Part shown: positions 5,185 to 13,181 of the stretch, one piece after another
Layout of the letters: each line of letters starts with the position of its first letter
How positions within the stretch are numbered: position 1 is the first letter of the stretch
DNA from: an uncultured Erysipelotrichaceae bacterium
GTDB lineage: Bacteria; Bacillota_I; Bacilli_A; RF39; UBA660
NCBI GenBank assembly: GCA_902797275.1
Contig: CADBSI010000047.1
Location: 1 to 14,007, forward strand
DNA length: 14,007 bases
Direction: 5' to 3'
Position numbers and translations under genes: made by a program
The notes under the pieces: generated by a model
The model's database searches: none
What the model was told of the DNA's origin: nothing
The model's input: the letters and a program-made list of their open reading frames with translations, nothing else

Positions 5185-7668
5185 TTATTTTTTCTTTTTA
5201 TAATCAGTAATTACCATATAAGCAAAAGGTATTAAACTAATAATACTTATTATTTTTCCTTCTTTTAATAAAGGAGATTTGTAAGATATTTGTATTTCTT
5301 TATCACCTTTGGTAATTGGTAAACCTATAAATGCTTTATTAACTTTTTCATATTCAACAACACGACCATTTACTTTAATTGTAAAACCCTTATCATAAGG
5401 AATAGTAGTTGTTAAATAACCATCATTAGTAATACTAATATTACCCTTAATAGTATCATCTTTAAACTCTGTTAAATTAAATTCATCTATTTCAGGTTTA
5501 TCTAAATACTCATTATCTATGACATATATTTCTATATCATCAATCGTATATTTACCACGCATTAATTCAACATTTAAATACTCTATTTCATCAGCAGTTA
5601 TAACATAATGAAAATCGTTATTATAATTTGGATATATCCACCCTTCACTTGTTAATAAATTTTTATTATTATTAATAGATATTCCTATATTACCATTTTT
5701 CTTAGAATTTTTACTTAAACCTTTTAAAGTAATAAACAATACTTTATTTTCTAATTTTTTATCTAATTTAATTTTCATATAACCAGTTTTATCATTTACA
5801 TTAATTATATATTGATTATTACTTATATTTTCAATATTTATATTATCATCTTTACTTATAATTTCATAAGTTATATTTTCCTTATAAATATGATTATCTA
5901 AGTTAACATTATCACTATTTTTTACTATTACATTTTTAAATAATGCTTCTATATTATAAGGGTATTCTAAATTATCAAATTTTTCTTCACTTAAAGTATT
6001 ACTAGTTGCATAAATAATAGGATAAACATTATCATTTTTATATAAATTATTAGCTATTTTTCTATAACCTAATCCAGGATTATAATATGAATATATATAT
6101 TTAACTCCCATATATCGATTAAATAAATTATTACTTGATGATGAAACATAAAAATAATTATCATCAGGTACATTTATTTTAAAAACTTTTCTAACAAATT
6201 CTAAATAATCATAATTATATGTAGATGAATATATATTAGTTGTATAATATGAAGTATTATAAATTTTATTACTTGTTTCAAAAGTTGATACTAAATTATT
6301 AGTTCTATAAAATTCATTATCTTCTTTATTAATTTTGTTAATTGAAGTATTTATATCACTTATAAAATATTTGTTATGATAATCAGCAATACTAATATAA
6401 TTCTCAAAAAAATTTGTAATTAAGCAAATACTAAATACTGATATTGCAATAGTATATTCTAATATTTTTTTATTTCTTCGTTTTTCATAAATAAATAAAG
6501 CAATTATTATTCCTAATAAGTATAAATAACACCATTGTTTTTGATTAAAAAAGTATATAGGTATATTAATTAAAATTACATATTTTAAAAACTTTTTAAT
6601 TTCTATTTTATTAGTAAATAAATCATTTAGAAAAATTGCACACATAAAACTTATTAAAGGAGTAAATGGTATAAAACATTTTTCTCTTAAATATAAACCA
6701 CCATTAAGTAAATAACAAAAAATAGGAATAAATAAGATTATTGACACAACTGTTCCTAGAATAACATTTTTCTTTTTTTTGGTATAAAATAAATATAATA
6801 AAGATACAAAGCCAAGCATAGAAACGCCTATTGCGTATGTTCCACAAAATACTTTATGAATTTTTAAGCTAGGAATTAATAAACTTAACAAAGATGAATT
6901 ATTTGTTGATGCTGCTCGACCATTTAATAATGTATACGCTGTTGGAAGTAGTAAAATTGAGGCTAAACCAATAGATATTAAAACATAGGTAATTGTTTTA
7001 ATAATGTTTTTAAATATTTTTTTTATTTCAATATCTTTATTTAGATCAAAATATTTATACAGATAATAACTAGCAAGAGCAAGAATACCACCAATACTAT
7101 AATAATAACTAGTCATAATCATTAAAAAAATGGAAACAATTAACAATGTTTTTTTATTATCTTTTAATAAATTATCAACTCCCATTAGTCCTAAAATAAC
7201 AAATGGCATATAATTAACAAACATAATATGACGATGCATATGAAAAATAAATGATTGAGAACAAATTAATATAAGTGTTGATAACAAAGAAATTCTTTCG
7301 TTATATTCATTACGCCTTAACCACTTATAAAATAATATTCCTGATAATATAACAATCAAAATATTAATAATTGTTAAAAAAAGTGTCATATTTATAAAAG
7401 GAAATAAATATGATAATAAAACAAATGGATTTAATAAACCATAATATGATAAATTAAATATATTTTGACCTCCACCATAATTTAAAGAAAAATTAGGTAA
7501 TATTTTTCCAGTTGCATAAAACATTTTTCTAAAATAATCAGGAAATAAGGTATGTTGATTCATCCAATCCGTATAAGAACCAAATTCATTGGTAAAATGA
7601 GTTATGCATAAAATTATAACTAAAATTACTGATATTATTATCAAATAATTTTTTTTATCTTTTGACAT
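5185..7668 (-). CDS. YfhO family GT-C membrane glycosyltransferase
   Basis: An 827-residue membrane protein of the YfhO family, which transfers sugars from polyprenyl-phosphate carriers to surface polymers (teichoic acids in B. subtilis and Listeria) on the outer face of the membrane. After a first helix (about 8-24), the extracytoplasmic loop holds TDWMNQH, with Asp34 as the likely catalytic aspartate of the GT-C fold. FPDYFRKMFYATG and NYGGGQNIFNLSYYGLLNP (63-81) follow, all strongly conserved in YfhO. Roughly a dozen helices run to about residue 420, then a long Asn/Tyr-rich extracytoplasmic domain to about 798, and a last helix with a KKKK tail. Length is normal for the family. It lies 59 bp behind the GtrA gene and is the last gene of the cassette. 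AAGGAGGA lies about 12 nt before the ATG, a rather long spacing. The acceptor and sugar cannot be read from sequence. Confidence 0.9.
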   Translation of the reverse strand: MSKDKKNYLIIISVILVIILCITHFTNEFGSYTDWMNQHTLFPDYFRKMFYATGKILPNFSLNYGGGQNIFNLSYYGLLNPFVLLSYLFPFINMTLFLTIINILIVILSGILFYKWLRRNEYNERISLLSTLILICSQSFIFHMHRHIMFVNYMPFVILGLMGVDNLLKDNKKTLLIVSIFLMIMTSYYYSIGGILALASYYLYKYFDLNKDIEIKKIFKNIIKTITYVLISIGLASILLLPTAYTLLNGRAASTNNSSLLSLLIPSLKIHKVFCGTYAIGVSMLGFVSLLYLFYTKKKKNVILGTVVSIILFIPIFCYLLNGGLYLREKCFIPFTPLISFMCAIFLNDLFTNKIEIKKFLKYVILINIPIYFFNQKQWCYLYLLGIIIALFIYEKRRNKKILEYTIAISVFSICLITNFFENYISIADYHNKYFISDINTSINKINKEDNEFYRTNNLVSTFETSNKIYNTSYYTTNIYSSTYNYDYLEFVRKVFKINVPDDNYFYVSSSSNNLFNRYMGVKYIYSYYNPGLGYRKIANNLYKNDNVYPIIYATSNTLSEEKFDNLEYPYNIEALFKNVIVKNSDNVNLDNHIYKENITYEIISKDDNINIENISNNQYIINVNDKTGYMKIKLDKKLENKVLFITLKGLSKNSKKNGNIGISINNNKNLLTSEGWIYPNYNNDFHYVITADEIEYLNVELMRGKYTIDDIEIYVIDNEYLDKPEIDEFNLTEFKDDTIKGNISITNDGYLTTTIPYDKGFTIKVNGRVVEYEKVNKAFIGLPITKGDKEIQISYKSPLLKEGKIISIISLIPFAYMVITDYKKKK

Positions 7669-7727
7669 GTTAAAAACTTTTCCTCCTTCTATTACTTTAT
7701 TAGAAAAAAATAAATTATAATAATATT

Positions 7728-8141
7728 TTAATTTTTCTTTTTAAAAACTAAAAATTTACTTAATAGATAATTTAAAATAATAATTATAATTTGAACAACT
7801 ATTTTCATTATTTTATCATTGTACTTACAAACAGTTACAAATAAATACATAAGTAGCATTTCTATAAGTAATGTTGATAATCTTGATAGAATAAAACTTG
7901 TTATTTCTTTAAAATTAAATTTATTTTTAGATTCAAAAACATATTTTTTATTAGTAAAAAAAGCAAATAAGACAGATGTTATCCATGAAATAATAGTTGC
8001 TATTTGAAGTTCTATTGAAATATTTGGATTAAGAATCGTAAATGTTAATAAATAATATGTTAATAAACTAACACATGTAGTTAATCCACCTACAATTATA
8101 TAATTAATTATTTCTTTATATTTTGTATATATATTTTTCAT
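7728..8141 (-). CDS. GtrA family membrane protein (putative polyprenyl-P-sugar flippase)
   Basis: A 137-residue protein with four predicted membrane helices, the usual size and shape of GtrA/GtcA proteins. Signatures include INYIIVGGLTTCVSLLTYY at the first helix, FAFFTNKKYVFES after the second, and NYLLSKFLVFKKKN at the C-terminus. The family is thought to flip undecaprenyl-phosphate-linked sugars across the membrane. Here it sits between the GT2 enzyme that would make such a lipid and the YfhO transferase that would use it, which supports that role. Its ATG overlaps the GT2 stop codon in an ATGA, with GGAG inside the GT2 gene, so translation is probably coupled. Confidence 0.92.
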   Translation of the reverse strand: MKNIYTKYKEIINYIIVGGLTTCVSLLTYYLLTFTILNPNISIELQIATIISWITSVLFAFFTNKKYVFESKNKFNFKEITSFILSRLSTLLIEMLLMYLFVTVCKYNDKIMKIVVQIIIIILNYLLSKFLVFKKKN

Positions 8142-9070
8142 CTCGTCTCCACATTTGTTTCTTTTGTTATATAAACAGGTCTATTTTTTACTTCTAAATA
8201 TAATTTAGCCATGTATTCCCCTAATACTCCCAAACATAATAATTGAATACCTGAAACAGCAAATATTATACAAACCATGCTTGGCCATCCACTTGTTGGA
8301 TCACCATAAATCATTGTTTTTACAATAATAACTATTATCATGATAAAAGATATTAAGCAAAATATAATTCCTATTACAGCACTTATTGTTAAAGGAATAG
8401 TTGTGAATGAAACAATTCCTTCGATTGCATATAAAAACAATTTCCAAAATGACCATTTGGTTTCTCCAGCTACTCTTTCTACATTTTCATATTCTAACCA
8501 TTTTGTATTAAAACCAACAAAACTAAATAATCCTTTGGAATAACGATTATATTCTTTAAGTTGTAAAATGCTATCAACAACTTGTCTTGTCATTAAACGA
8601 TAATCTCTTGCCCCATCAACCATTTCTACTTTACTCATTTTATTAATTAATTTATAAAAACATCTTGCAAAAAAACTTCTAATAGGTGGCTCACCTTTTC
8701 TTGTTACTCTTCTAGTACCTACAATATCATATTTTTCTTCTTTTATTAATCTAAACATTTCTTTCAATAATGCTGGTGGATCCTGTAAATCTACATCCAT
8801 TATAGTTATGTAATCTCCTGATGCAGCATTTAAGCCAGCCCACATTGCTGCTTCTTTTCCAAAATTTCTTGAAAATGATATATACTTGACACATTTATCT
8901 TTAATTAGTTGTTTTATTTCTAATAAAGTATTATCTTTTGAACCATCATCAACAAAAATTATTTCTAAATCAGCTTCTATATTTTTAAATTCTTTAATTA
9001 TTGCTTCATAAAATAAAGGAATACTTTCTTCCTCATTATAGCATGGAACAACAATACTTATTTTTTCCAT
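8138..9070 (-). CDS. Family 2 glycosyltransferase (polyprenyl-phosphate sugar synthase, GtrB/CsbB-like)
   Basis: This enzyme should load a nucleotide-activated sugar (often GlcNAc or glucose) onto undecaprenyl phosphate at the inner membrane face. Motifs, counted from the ATG at 9070: VVPCYNEEESIPLF at the start, FVDDGSKDNT at about 39-48, the metal-binding MDVDLQDPP at 91-99, DGARDYRLM at 152-160 and GETKWSFWKLF at 202-212. Two membrane helices follow (about 228-252 and 262-288), then LYLEVKNRPVYI, typical of the DPM1/GtrB/CsbB group. It is 310 residues. A longer frame begins with TTG at 9091, but GGAGG is 4 nt before the ATG at 9070 and the conserved start follows there, so 9070 is chosen. 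First gene of the three-gene cassette. Confidence 0.93.
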   Translation of the reverse strand: MEKISIVVPCYNEEESIPLFYEAIIKEFKNIEADLEIIFVDDGSKDNTLLEIKQLIKDKCVKYISFSRNFGKEAAMWAGLNAASGDYITIMDVDLQDPPALLKEMFRLIKEEKYDIVGTRRVTRKGEPPIRSFFARCFYKLINKMSKVEMVDGARDYRLMTRQVVDSILQLKEYNRYSKGLFSFVGFNTKWLEYENVERVAGETKWSFWKLFLYAIEGIVSFTTIPLTISAVIGIIFCLISFIMIIVIIVKTMIYGDPTSGWPSMVCIIFAVSGIQLLCLGVLGEYMAKLYLEVKNRPVYITKETNVETR

Positions 9071-9118
9071 AATACCTCCAAATAATATCAAAAAAAGACA
9101 TTATATTTCCACACATAA

Positions 9119-9147
9119 AGTATAGCATACAATATCTTTTAAATCAA
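9119..9147 (-). promoter_or_regulatory. Promoter of the glycosylation cassette
   Basis: TTGATT at 9142-9147 and TATACT at 9119-9124 are separated by 17 bp, and TGC directly precedes the -10 (extended -10). It abuts the ftsH stop codon at 9148. The predicted leader is about 42 nt. No terminator is visible between ftsH and this promoter, so some readthrough from ftsH is possible. Confidence 0.65.
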
Positions 9148-11145
9148 TTATTCCTCTTTAGTATCACTTGACTCTAATTCAGGCTTTACATCATTAACTC
9201 GTAATAAATCAATTAATTCTTCTTTATTTAATTTAGAATAACCTTTTATATCTTTTTCTTTAGCAAGTTCTTTTAATTCTTCTAAAGTCATGTCTTCTAA
9301 TTCTGTTTCTTTAGGTAATTCTTTATGTTCAACTAGGAATTCTATTTGTTCTTTAGTTAATGTTTCTCTTTCCATTAAAGCTTCTGCAATTAGTTTAACA
9401 AGATCTTTATTTTCTTTTAAAATCTCAGTTGCTTTTTGATAACATTCTCCAACAATTTTTCTTATTTCTTCATCTATTTCATGAGCAACGATATCGGAGA
9501 AATTACGACTCTTATTGTAATCTCTTCCTAAGAATACTCCTTCTGATTGATGTTCTAATTGAACAGGTCCTAAATCACTCATACCATATTCTGTAACCAT
9601 AGAACGAGCTATTTTAGTTGCTTTTTCAAAGTCATTATGAGCACCAGTTGTAATTTCTCCAAAGTTTAATTCTTCAGACACACGTCCACCTAGTAAACCA
9701 GTAATTTGTTCTAACAACTCACGTTTAGTTTGAGTATATTTTTCTTCTTTTGGAACCATCATAGCATAACCACCAGCATAGCTTCTTGGAATAATAGTTA
9801 CCTTTTGAACAACATTTGCTGAATTTAATTTTAAACCAAGAACAACGTGTCCAGCTTCATGATAAGCAACAAGTTTCTTTTCTTCCTCGGTATATTTTTT
9901 AGATTTTTTAGCAGGTCCCATTAAAACTCTATCAGTTGCTTCATCAATTTCACTCATAGTAATTGCTTCTTTATTACGTCTTACAGCAAGAAGTGCAGCT
10001 TCGTTTAATAAGTTTTCAAGATCAGCTCCTGAAAATCCTGGAGTTCTTTTAGCAAGATTAGTTAAAGTTACATCTTTAGCTAAAATCTTATTTCTAGCAT
10101 GAACAGCTAAAATTTCTTCACGAGCTTTTACATCTGGTAAATTAACTGTTACTTGACGATCAAATCTTCCTGGTCTTAAAAGAGCAGGGTCTAAAACATC
10201 AGCACGGTTAGTAGCAGCTATAATTATAATTCCTTCATTAGCTCCAAAACCATCCATTTCTGTTAATAATTGGTTTAAAGTTTGTTCACGTTCATCATGT
10301 CCTCCCCCAAGACCAGTTCCCCTTTGACGACCAACAGCATCTATTTCATCAATAAAGATTAAACATGGAGCATTATGTTTAGCTTGATTAAACATATCAC
10401 GAACACGACTAGCACCAACACCAACAAATAATTCAACGAAATCAGAACCACTTATATAATAGAAAGGCACATTAGCTTCTCCCGCAACAGCTCTAGCTAG
10501 TAAAGTTTTACCAGTTCCTGGAGGACCTACTAATAAAACACCTTTTGGTATTCTTGCCCCAAGTTTTTGAAATCTCTTAGGATTTTTCAAGAAATCAATT
10601 AATTCATGTAATTCTTCTTTTTCTTCTTTTAAACCAGCAACTTCATTAAAAGTAACTTTCTTTTGATGATCATCAAGTTTAGCACGACTTTTACCAAAAT
10701 CAAATGATTTATTATTTCCGCCTACTTGTTTAGATAAAAATACAAAGAAGAAAACTCCTATTAAAATAATTGGTAAAAAATTAAGAACAGCAACTAACCA
10801 AATACTATTATTAGGATCACTTTGATTTTCAAATTTAAAATCATATTTCTCATTAGCAGTTATAATTTGTTTTATTACTTCTTCAGAATAAGGAACAACT
10901 ACTTTAAAACTTTCATTTTCCTTATAATCTTTTAATTTACCAGTAATATTGTAAACACCACCATCAATACTTGGAATTACTTTTATTTCTTTAACTTCAT
11001 TATTATTTAAACTACTAACAAACTTATCATAAGTTAAATCATTTACTTTTATATTTAAAATATTAAAAAAATAAATAACTCCTAACATTATAACAATTAA
11101 AACAACATAAGGCACAATACCTTTTTTTATCTCTTTTTTATTCAT
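9148..11145 (-). CDS. ftsH: FtsH, ATP-dependent membrane zinc metalloprotease
   Basis: Degrades misassembled membrane proteins and some regulatory proteins. Order, numbered from the ATG at 11145 (665 residues): helix at about 10-27; extracytoplasmic domain; helix at about 116-138; AAA+ module with Walker A GPPGTGKT (207-214), pore FVG (240-242), Walker B IFIDEID (263-269) and arginine fingers in RPGRFDR (324-330); zinc-protease motif HEAGH (429-433) with the third zinc ligand probably Asp505 in GAHND. After the protease domain comes an added acidic tail with a Rho_N/SAP-like segment at about 619-650, which ordinary FtsH lacks. An upstream ATG (11166) would add seven residues, but AAGGAG lies 7-8 nt before 11145 and overlaps the tilS stop codon, so 11145 is chosen. 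It is cotranscribed with tilS, 11 bp apart. Confidence 0.97.
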   Translation of the reverse strand: MNKKEIKKGIVPYVVLIVIMLGVIYFFNILNIKVNDLTYDKFVSSLNNNEVKEIKVIPSIDGGVYNITGKLKDYKENESFKVVVPYSEEVIKQIITANEKYDFKFENQSDPNNSIWLVAVLNFLPIILIGVFFFVFLSKQVGGNNKSFDFGKSRAKLDDHQKKVTFNEVAGLKEEKEELHELIDFLKNPKRFQKLGARIPKGVLLVGPPGTGKTLLARAVAGEANVPFYYISGSDFVELFVGVGASRVRDMFNQAKHNAPCLIFIDEIDAVGRQRGTGLGGGHDEREQTLNQLLTEMDGFGANEGIIIIAATNRADVLDPALLRPGRFDRQVTVNLPDVKAREEILAVHARNKILAKDVTLTNLAKRTPGFSGADLENLLNEAALLAVRRNKEAITMSEIDEATDRVLMGPAKKSKKYTEEEKKLVAYHEAGHVVLGLKLNSANVVQKVTIIPRSYAGGYAMMVPKEEKYTQTKRELLEQITGLLGGRVSEELNFGEITTGAHNDFEKATKIARSMVTEYGMSDLGPVQLEHQSEGVFLGRDYNKSRNFSDIVAHEIDEEIRKIVGECYQKATEILKENKDLVKLIAEALMERETLTKEQIEFLVEHKELPKETELEDMTLEELKELAKEKDIKGYSKLNKEELIDLLRVNDVKPELESSDTKEE

Positions 11146-11156
11146 AAAATCTCTCC

Positions 11157-12467
11157 TTACAAACATTTAAATATTATATCACATAATTCTCTATTTTGAA
11201 CATCATATTTTGATTTTTTTAATTTAGGTATCCAAATAACACGATCTAAACTATCAACAACAATTGGATAACTATCTCTTTCTTCTTTTTTAATTTTATA
11301 ATCAATAAAAATATCTTTTATTTTTCTTTTGCCACTTCCTTTTAATTCAATAAAATCTCCATCTTTTCTATTTCTAACATATAAAGGCATCTTAACATCA
11401 CTTGAATTAATATGTAAGGTATCATTACCATTTTCAAGTAAAACATTAGTTGTAAACTTAAAACCATTTTCTAAAACTAAACCATCTTTTAATTCATATT
11501 TATAATCAAACTTATTATTAGTATGAACCAAAAAATATAAATAACCATATTCTTTTCTTAAAATAATACCTTGAGGTAAACTAATACTTAAACAAGTTTT
11601 AGAATTATTAATTAAATCAAGAACTAATTTAGTATGTTTATCACTTATATTAGATAAATCTTTATATATTTCTTTAAATATTTTTTCAATTACTAACTTT
11701 TGAATAAATATATCATATTCTAAAAATAATTTAAGTTCTAAGATTTTATTTAAATAACATTCATTATAAGCCTTATTTACACTATTATCAATATAATTAT
11801 TAGCTTCTTCTAAAGTATTTTCAAATTTTAAAAACTTTAATTGAACAGATTCATTTTCTTCATGTAAGAAATTAATTATATGATTACGATATCTATTTCT
11901 TGTATAATCATCTAAATAATTAGTTTTATCTATTCGATATGGAATATTATTATCTTTTACATACTCTAAAATATCAGTTTTATTAACATATAAAAGAGGT
12001 CTTACTAATTTATAATTACTACAATTAGTAATAAGAGATATTCCTTGATATCCTTTTAAATTAGAACCCCTTACTAAACGCATTAAAATAGTTTCTATTA
12101 AATCATCTCCATGATGAGCTGTCATTAAATAATTAGCTTGATATTTATTAACTAATTTAGTAAAAAATTCATATCTTTTATTTCTTGCAAATGACTCAAA
12201 ATTACCTTTTTGATAATCATATAAAATATATTTTTCAAATATAATGTGTCTAGTTTTACAGTAATCTTCTAAAAAGTGTTCTTCTTCATCACTTTCTACT
12301 CTTTTTTTATGATTAACATGAGCAACTATTATTTCTAAATTATATTTTTCTTTTAAATCCGATAAAATATTTAATAAACACATAGAATCAGGTCCACTAC
12401 TAACACCTAAAACTATTTTACTATTATTTAAATCTAGACTTTTTAAAAAATTATATACTAAATCCAT
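11157..12467 (-). CDS. tilS: tRNA(Ile)-lysidine synthase
   Basis: TilS attaches lysine to C34 of the tRNA-Ile with CAU anticodon, using ATP, so that it reads AUA instead of AUG; this is essential in most bacteria and heavily used in an AT-rich genome. The 436-residue protein has the PP-loop near the start (VSSGPDSM, residues 22-29), HVNHKKRVESDEEE, TAHHGDDLIETILMRLVRGS, and the family signature DKTNYLDDYTRNRYRNHI. The C-terminal tRNA-binding domain contains YVRNRKDGDF and KRKIKDIFIDYKI. The PP-loop has Ser in place of the middle Gly of SGGxDS. The ATG at 12467 follows AAAAGGTG by about 6 nt. It lies 50 bp behind the ftsB-like gene and 11 bp before ftsH; hpt, usually between tilS and ftsH in Bacilli, is missing. 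Confidence 0.95.
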   Translation of the reverse strand: MDLVYNFLKSLDLNNSKIVLGVSSGPDSMCLLNILSDLKEKYNLEIIVAHVNHKKRVESDEEEHFLEDYCKTRHIIFEKYILYDYQKGNFESFARNKRYEFFTKLVNKYQANYLMTAHHGDDLIETILMRLVRGSNLKGYQGISLITNCSNYKLVRPLLYVNKTDILEYVKDNNIPYRIDKTNYLDDYTRNRYRNHIINFLHEENESVQLKFLKFENTLEEANNYIDNSVNKAYNECYLNKILELKLFLEYDIFIQKLVIEKIFKEIYKDLSNISDKHTKLVLDLINNSKTCLSISLPQGIILRKEYGYLYFLVHTNNKFDYKYELKDGLVLENGFKFTTNVLLENGNDTLHINSSDVKMPLYVRNRKDGDFIELKGSGKRKIKDIFIDYKIKKEERDSYPIVVDSLDRVIWIPKLKKSKYDVQNRELCDIIFKCL

Positions 12468-12486
12468 TCATTTCACCTTTTAAAGT

Positions 12487-12515
12487 ATTTTACTAAATTA
12501 AAGCTAATTAATCAA
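12487..12515 (-). promoter_or_regulatory. Putative internal promoter of tilS-ftsH
   Basis: TTGATT at 12510-12515 and TAAAAT at 12487-12492 are separated by 17 bp, just after the ftsB-like stop codon. The predicted start near 12480 would place the ribosome binding site at the 5' end. It could also be a chance match in AT-rich DNA. Confidence 0.4.
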
Positions 12516-12517
12516 GT

Positions 12518-12817
12518 TTATTTTTCAGGAATTCTTAAAATTAATTCTCCATCCTTAGAGTAAAAATATTTTTCTCTAGCATATCTTGCTAAATATTTAG
12601 GATCTTCTAACTTTTTAACATTAGTTTTTAATTCACTTTCTTTTTCTTTTAAAGCTATTAATTCTTGATTTAATTTATTTTTTTCTTTATATTTATCAAT
12701 TATATCAAGAAAAACACTAAATAAAGTTAAACTAATAATTATTATTAATACAATAGAAAGTACTCCAAAAGTAGCAAGTCTTGTTGCTTTTTTCTTAATT
12801 TTTTTCTTTTTAGCCAC
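12518..12817 (-). CDS. Septum formation initiator, DivIC/FtsB family
   Basis: A 99-residue bitopic protein of the division complex. It has a strongly basic cytoplasmic start (MAKKKKIKKKATR), one membrane helix at about 16-38, then a coiled coil (about 40-72, heptad-like Leu/Glu/Lys). The family's C-terminal signature follows: EDPKYLARYAREKYFYSKDG and ELILRIPE. Such proteins pair with FtsL and bind DivIB/FtsQ to help activate septal wall synthesis. The start is GTG at 12817-12815, with AGGA about 9 nt upstream; no ATG is available nearby. The position between yabQ and tilS is that of divIC in B. subtilis, so this is most likely the divIC orthologue. It has its own promoter just behind the yabQ terminator. 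Confidence 0.9.
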   Translation of the reverse strand: MAKKKKIKKKATRLATFGVLSIVLIIIISLTLFSVFLDIIDKYKEKNKLNQELIALKEKESELKTNVKKLEDPKYLARYAREKYFYSKDGELILRIPEK

Positions 12818-12841
12818 TTTATCACTTCCTATTCTTATATA

Positions 12842-12870
12842 ATAATAACAAATTATTTAGCATTTTTCAA
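12842..12870 (-). promoter_or_regulatory. Sigma-A promoter of the divIC/ftsB-tilS-ftsH unit
   Basis: TTGAAA at 12865-12870 and TATTAT at 12842-12847 are separated by exactly 17 bp. It lies about 10 bp beyond the yabQ terminator hairpin. The predicted leader is about 18 nt. Confidence 0.6.
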
Positions 12871-12871
12871 G

Positions 12872-12897
12872 TAAAAGAAAAGATGCCTAAGCATCTT
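12872..12897 (-). terminator. Intrinsic terminator of yabP-yabQ
   Basis: A perfect 7-bp stem AAGATGC/GCATCTT (12880-12886 and 12891-12897) with a 4-nt loop is followed on the minus strand by a U-rich stretch interrupted by one C. It begins 3 nt after the yabQ stop codon. Confidence 0.8.
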
Positions 12898-12899
12898 AG

Positions 12900-13181
12900 T
12901 TATAACCATTTCAACCTAATTTTAACAAATAATCTATTATAAAGAAAAAAACTAATCAAAAATGTAAATAACAAGTAAATATGAATAATTCCATTATTTA
13001 TTTTATATAACAAATAAAAGTATAAAAAACTATTACCAAGAAAATAAATTAAATTAGTAATTATATTAAGTATTAAATATTTAGTAAATAAGACTTTATA
13101 TAATAGATTAAATGTAAAAGAAAAATATAAACCAAATAAAAAACTATAAGATAATACTTGTATTTGAGTTAATAAATTCAT
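12900..13181 (-). CDS. yabQ: Spore cortex biosynthesis protein YabQ
   Basis: A 93-residue, very hydrophobic protein with about three membrane helices and a basic end (VKIRLKWL). The N-terminal part (QIQVLSYSFLFGLYFSFTFN) fits the YabQ family, in which the first helices are the most conserved. YabQ acts in the mother cell membrane and is needed for spore cortex formation in B. subtilis. It is much shorter than B. subtilis YabQ (about 210 residues) and resembles the short clostridial forms. Similarity alone would leave doubt, but the ATGA overlap with yabP and the divIC-like gene next door make the call firm. The ribosome binding site is weak (AGG about 9 nt before the ATG), which suggests coupling to yabP translation. 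Confidence 0.82.
   Translation of the reverse strand: MNLLTQIQVLSYSFLFGLYFSFTFNLLYKVLFTKYLILNIITNLIYFLGNSFLYFYLLYKINNGIIHIYLLFTFLISFFLYNRLFVKIRLKWL

Noticed and set aside
7819..8543. Plus-strand open frames opposite the GtrA and GT2 genes
   Set aside because: They are antisense shadows of well-conserved genes, with no start signals.
9071..9091. TTG start at 9091 for the GT2 gene, adding seven residues
   Set aside because: The GGAGG site lies between this codon and the ATG at 9070, which is directly followed by the conserved family N-terminus.
11146..11166. ATG at 11166 for ftsH, overlapping tilS
   Set aside because: The AAGGAG site lies downstream of it and fits the ATG at 11145.
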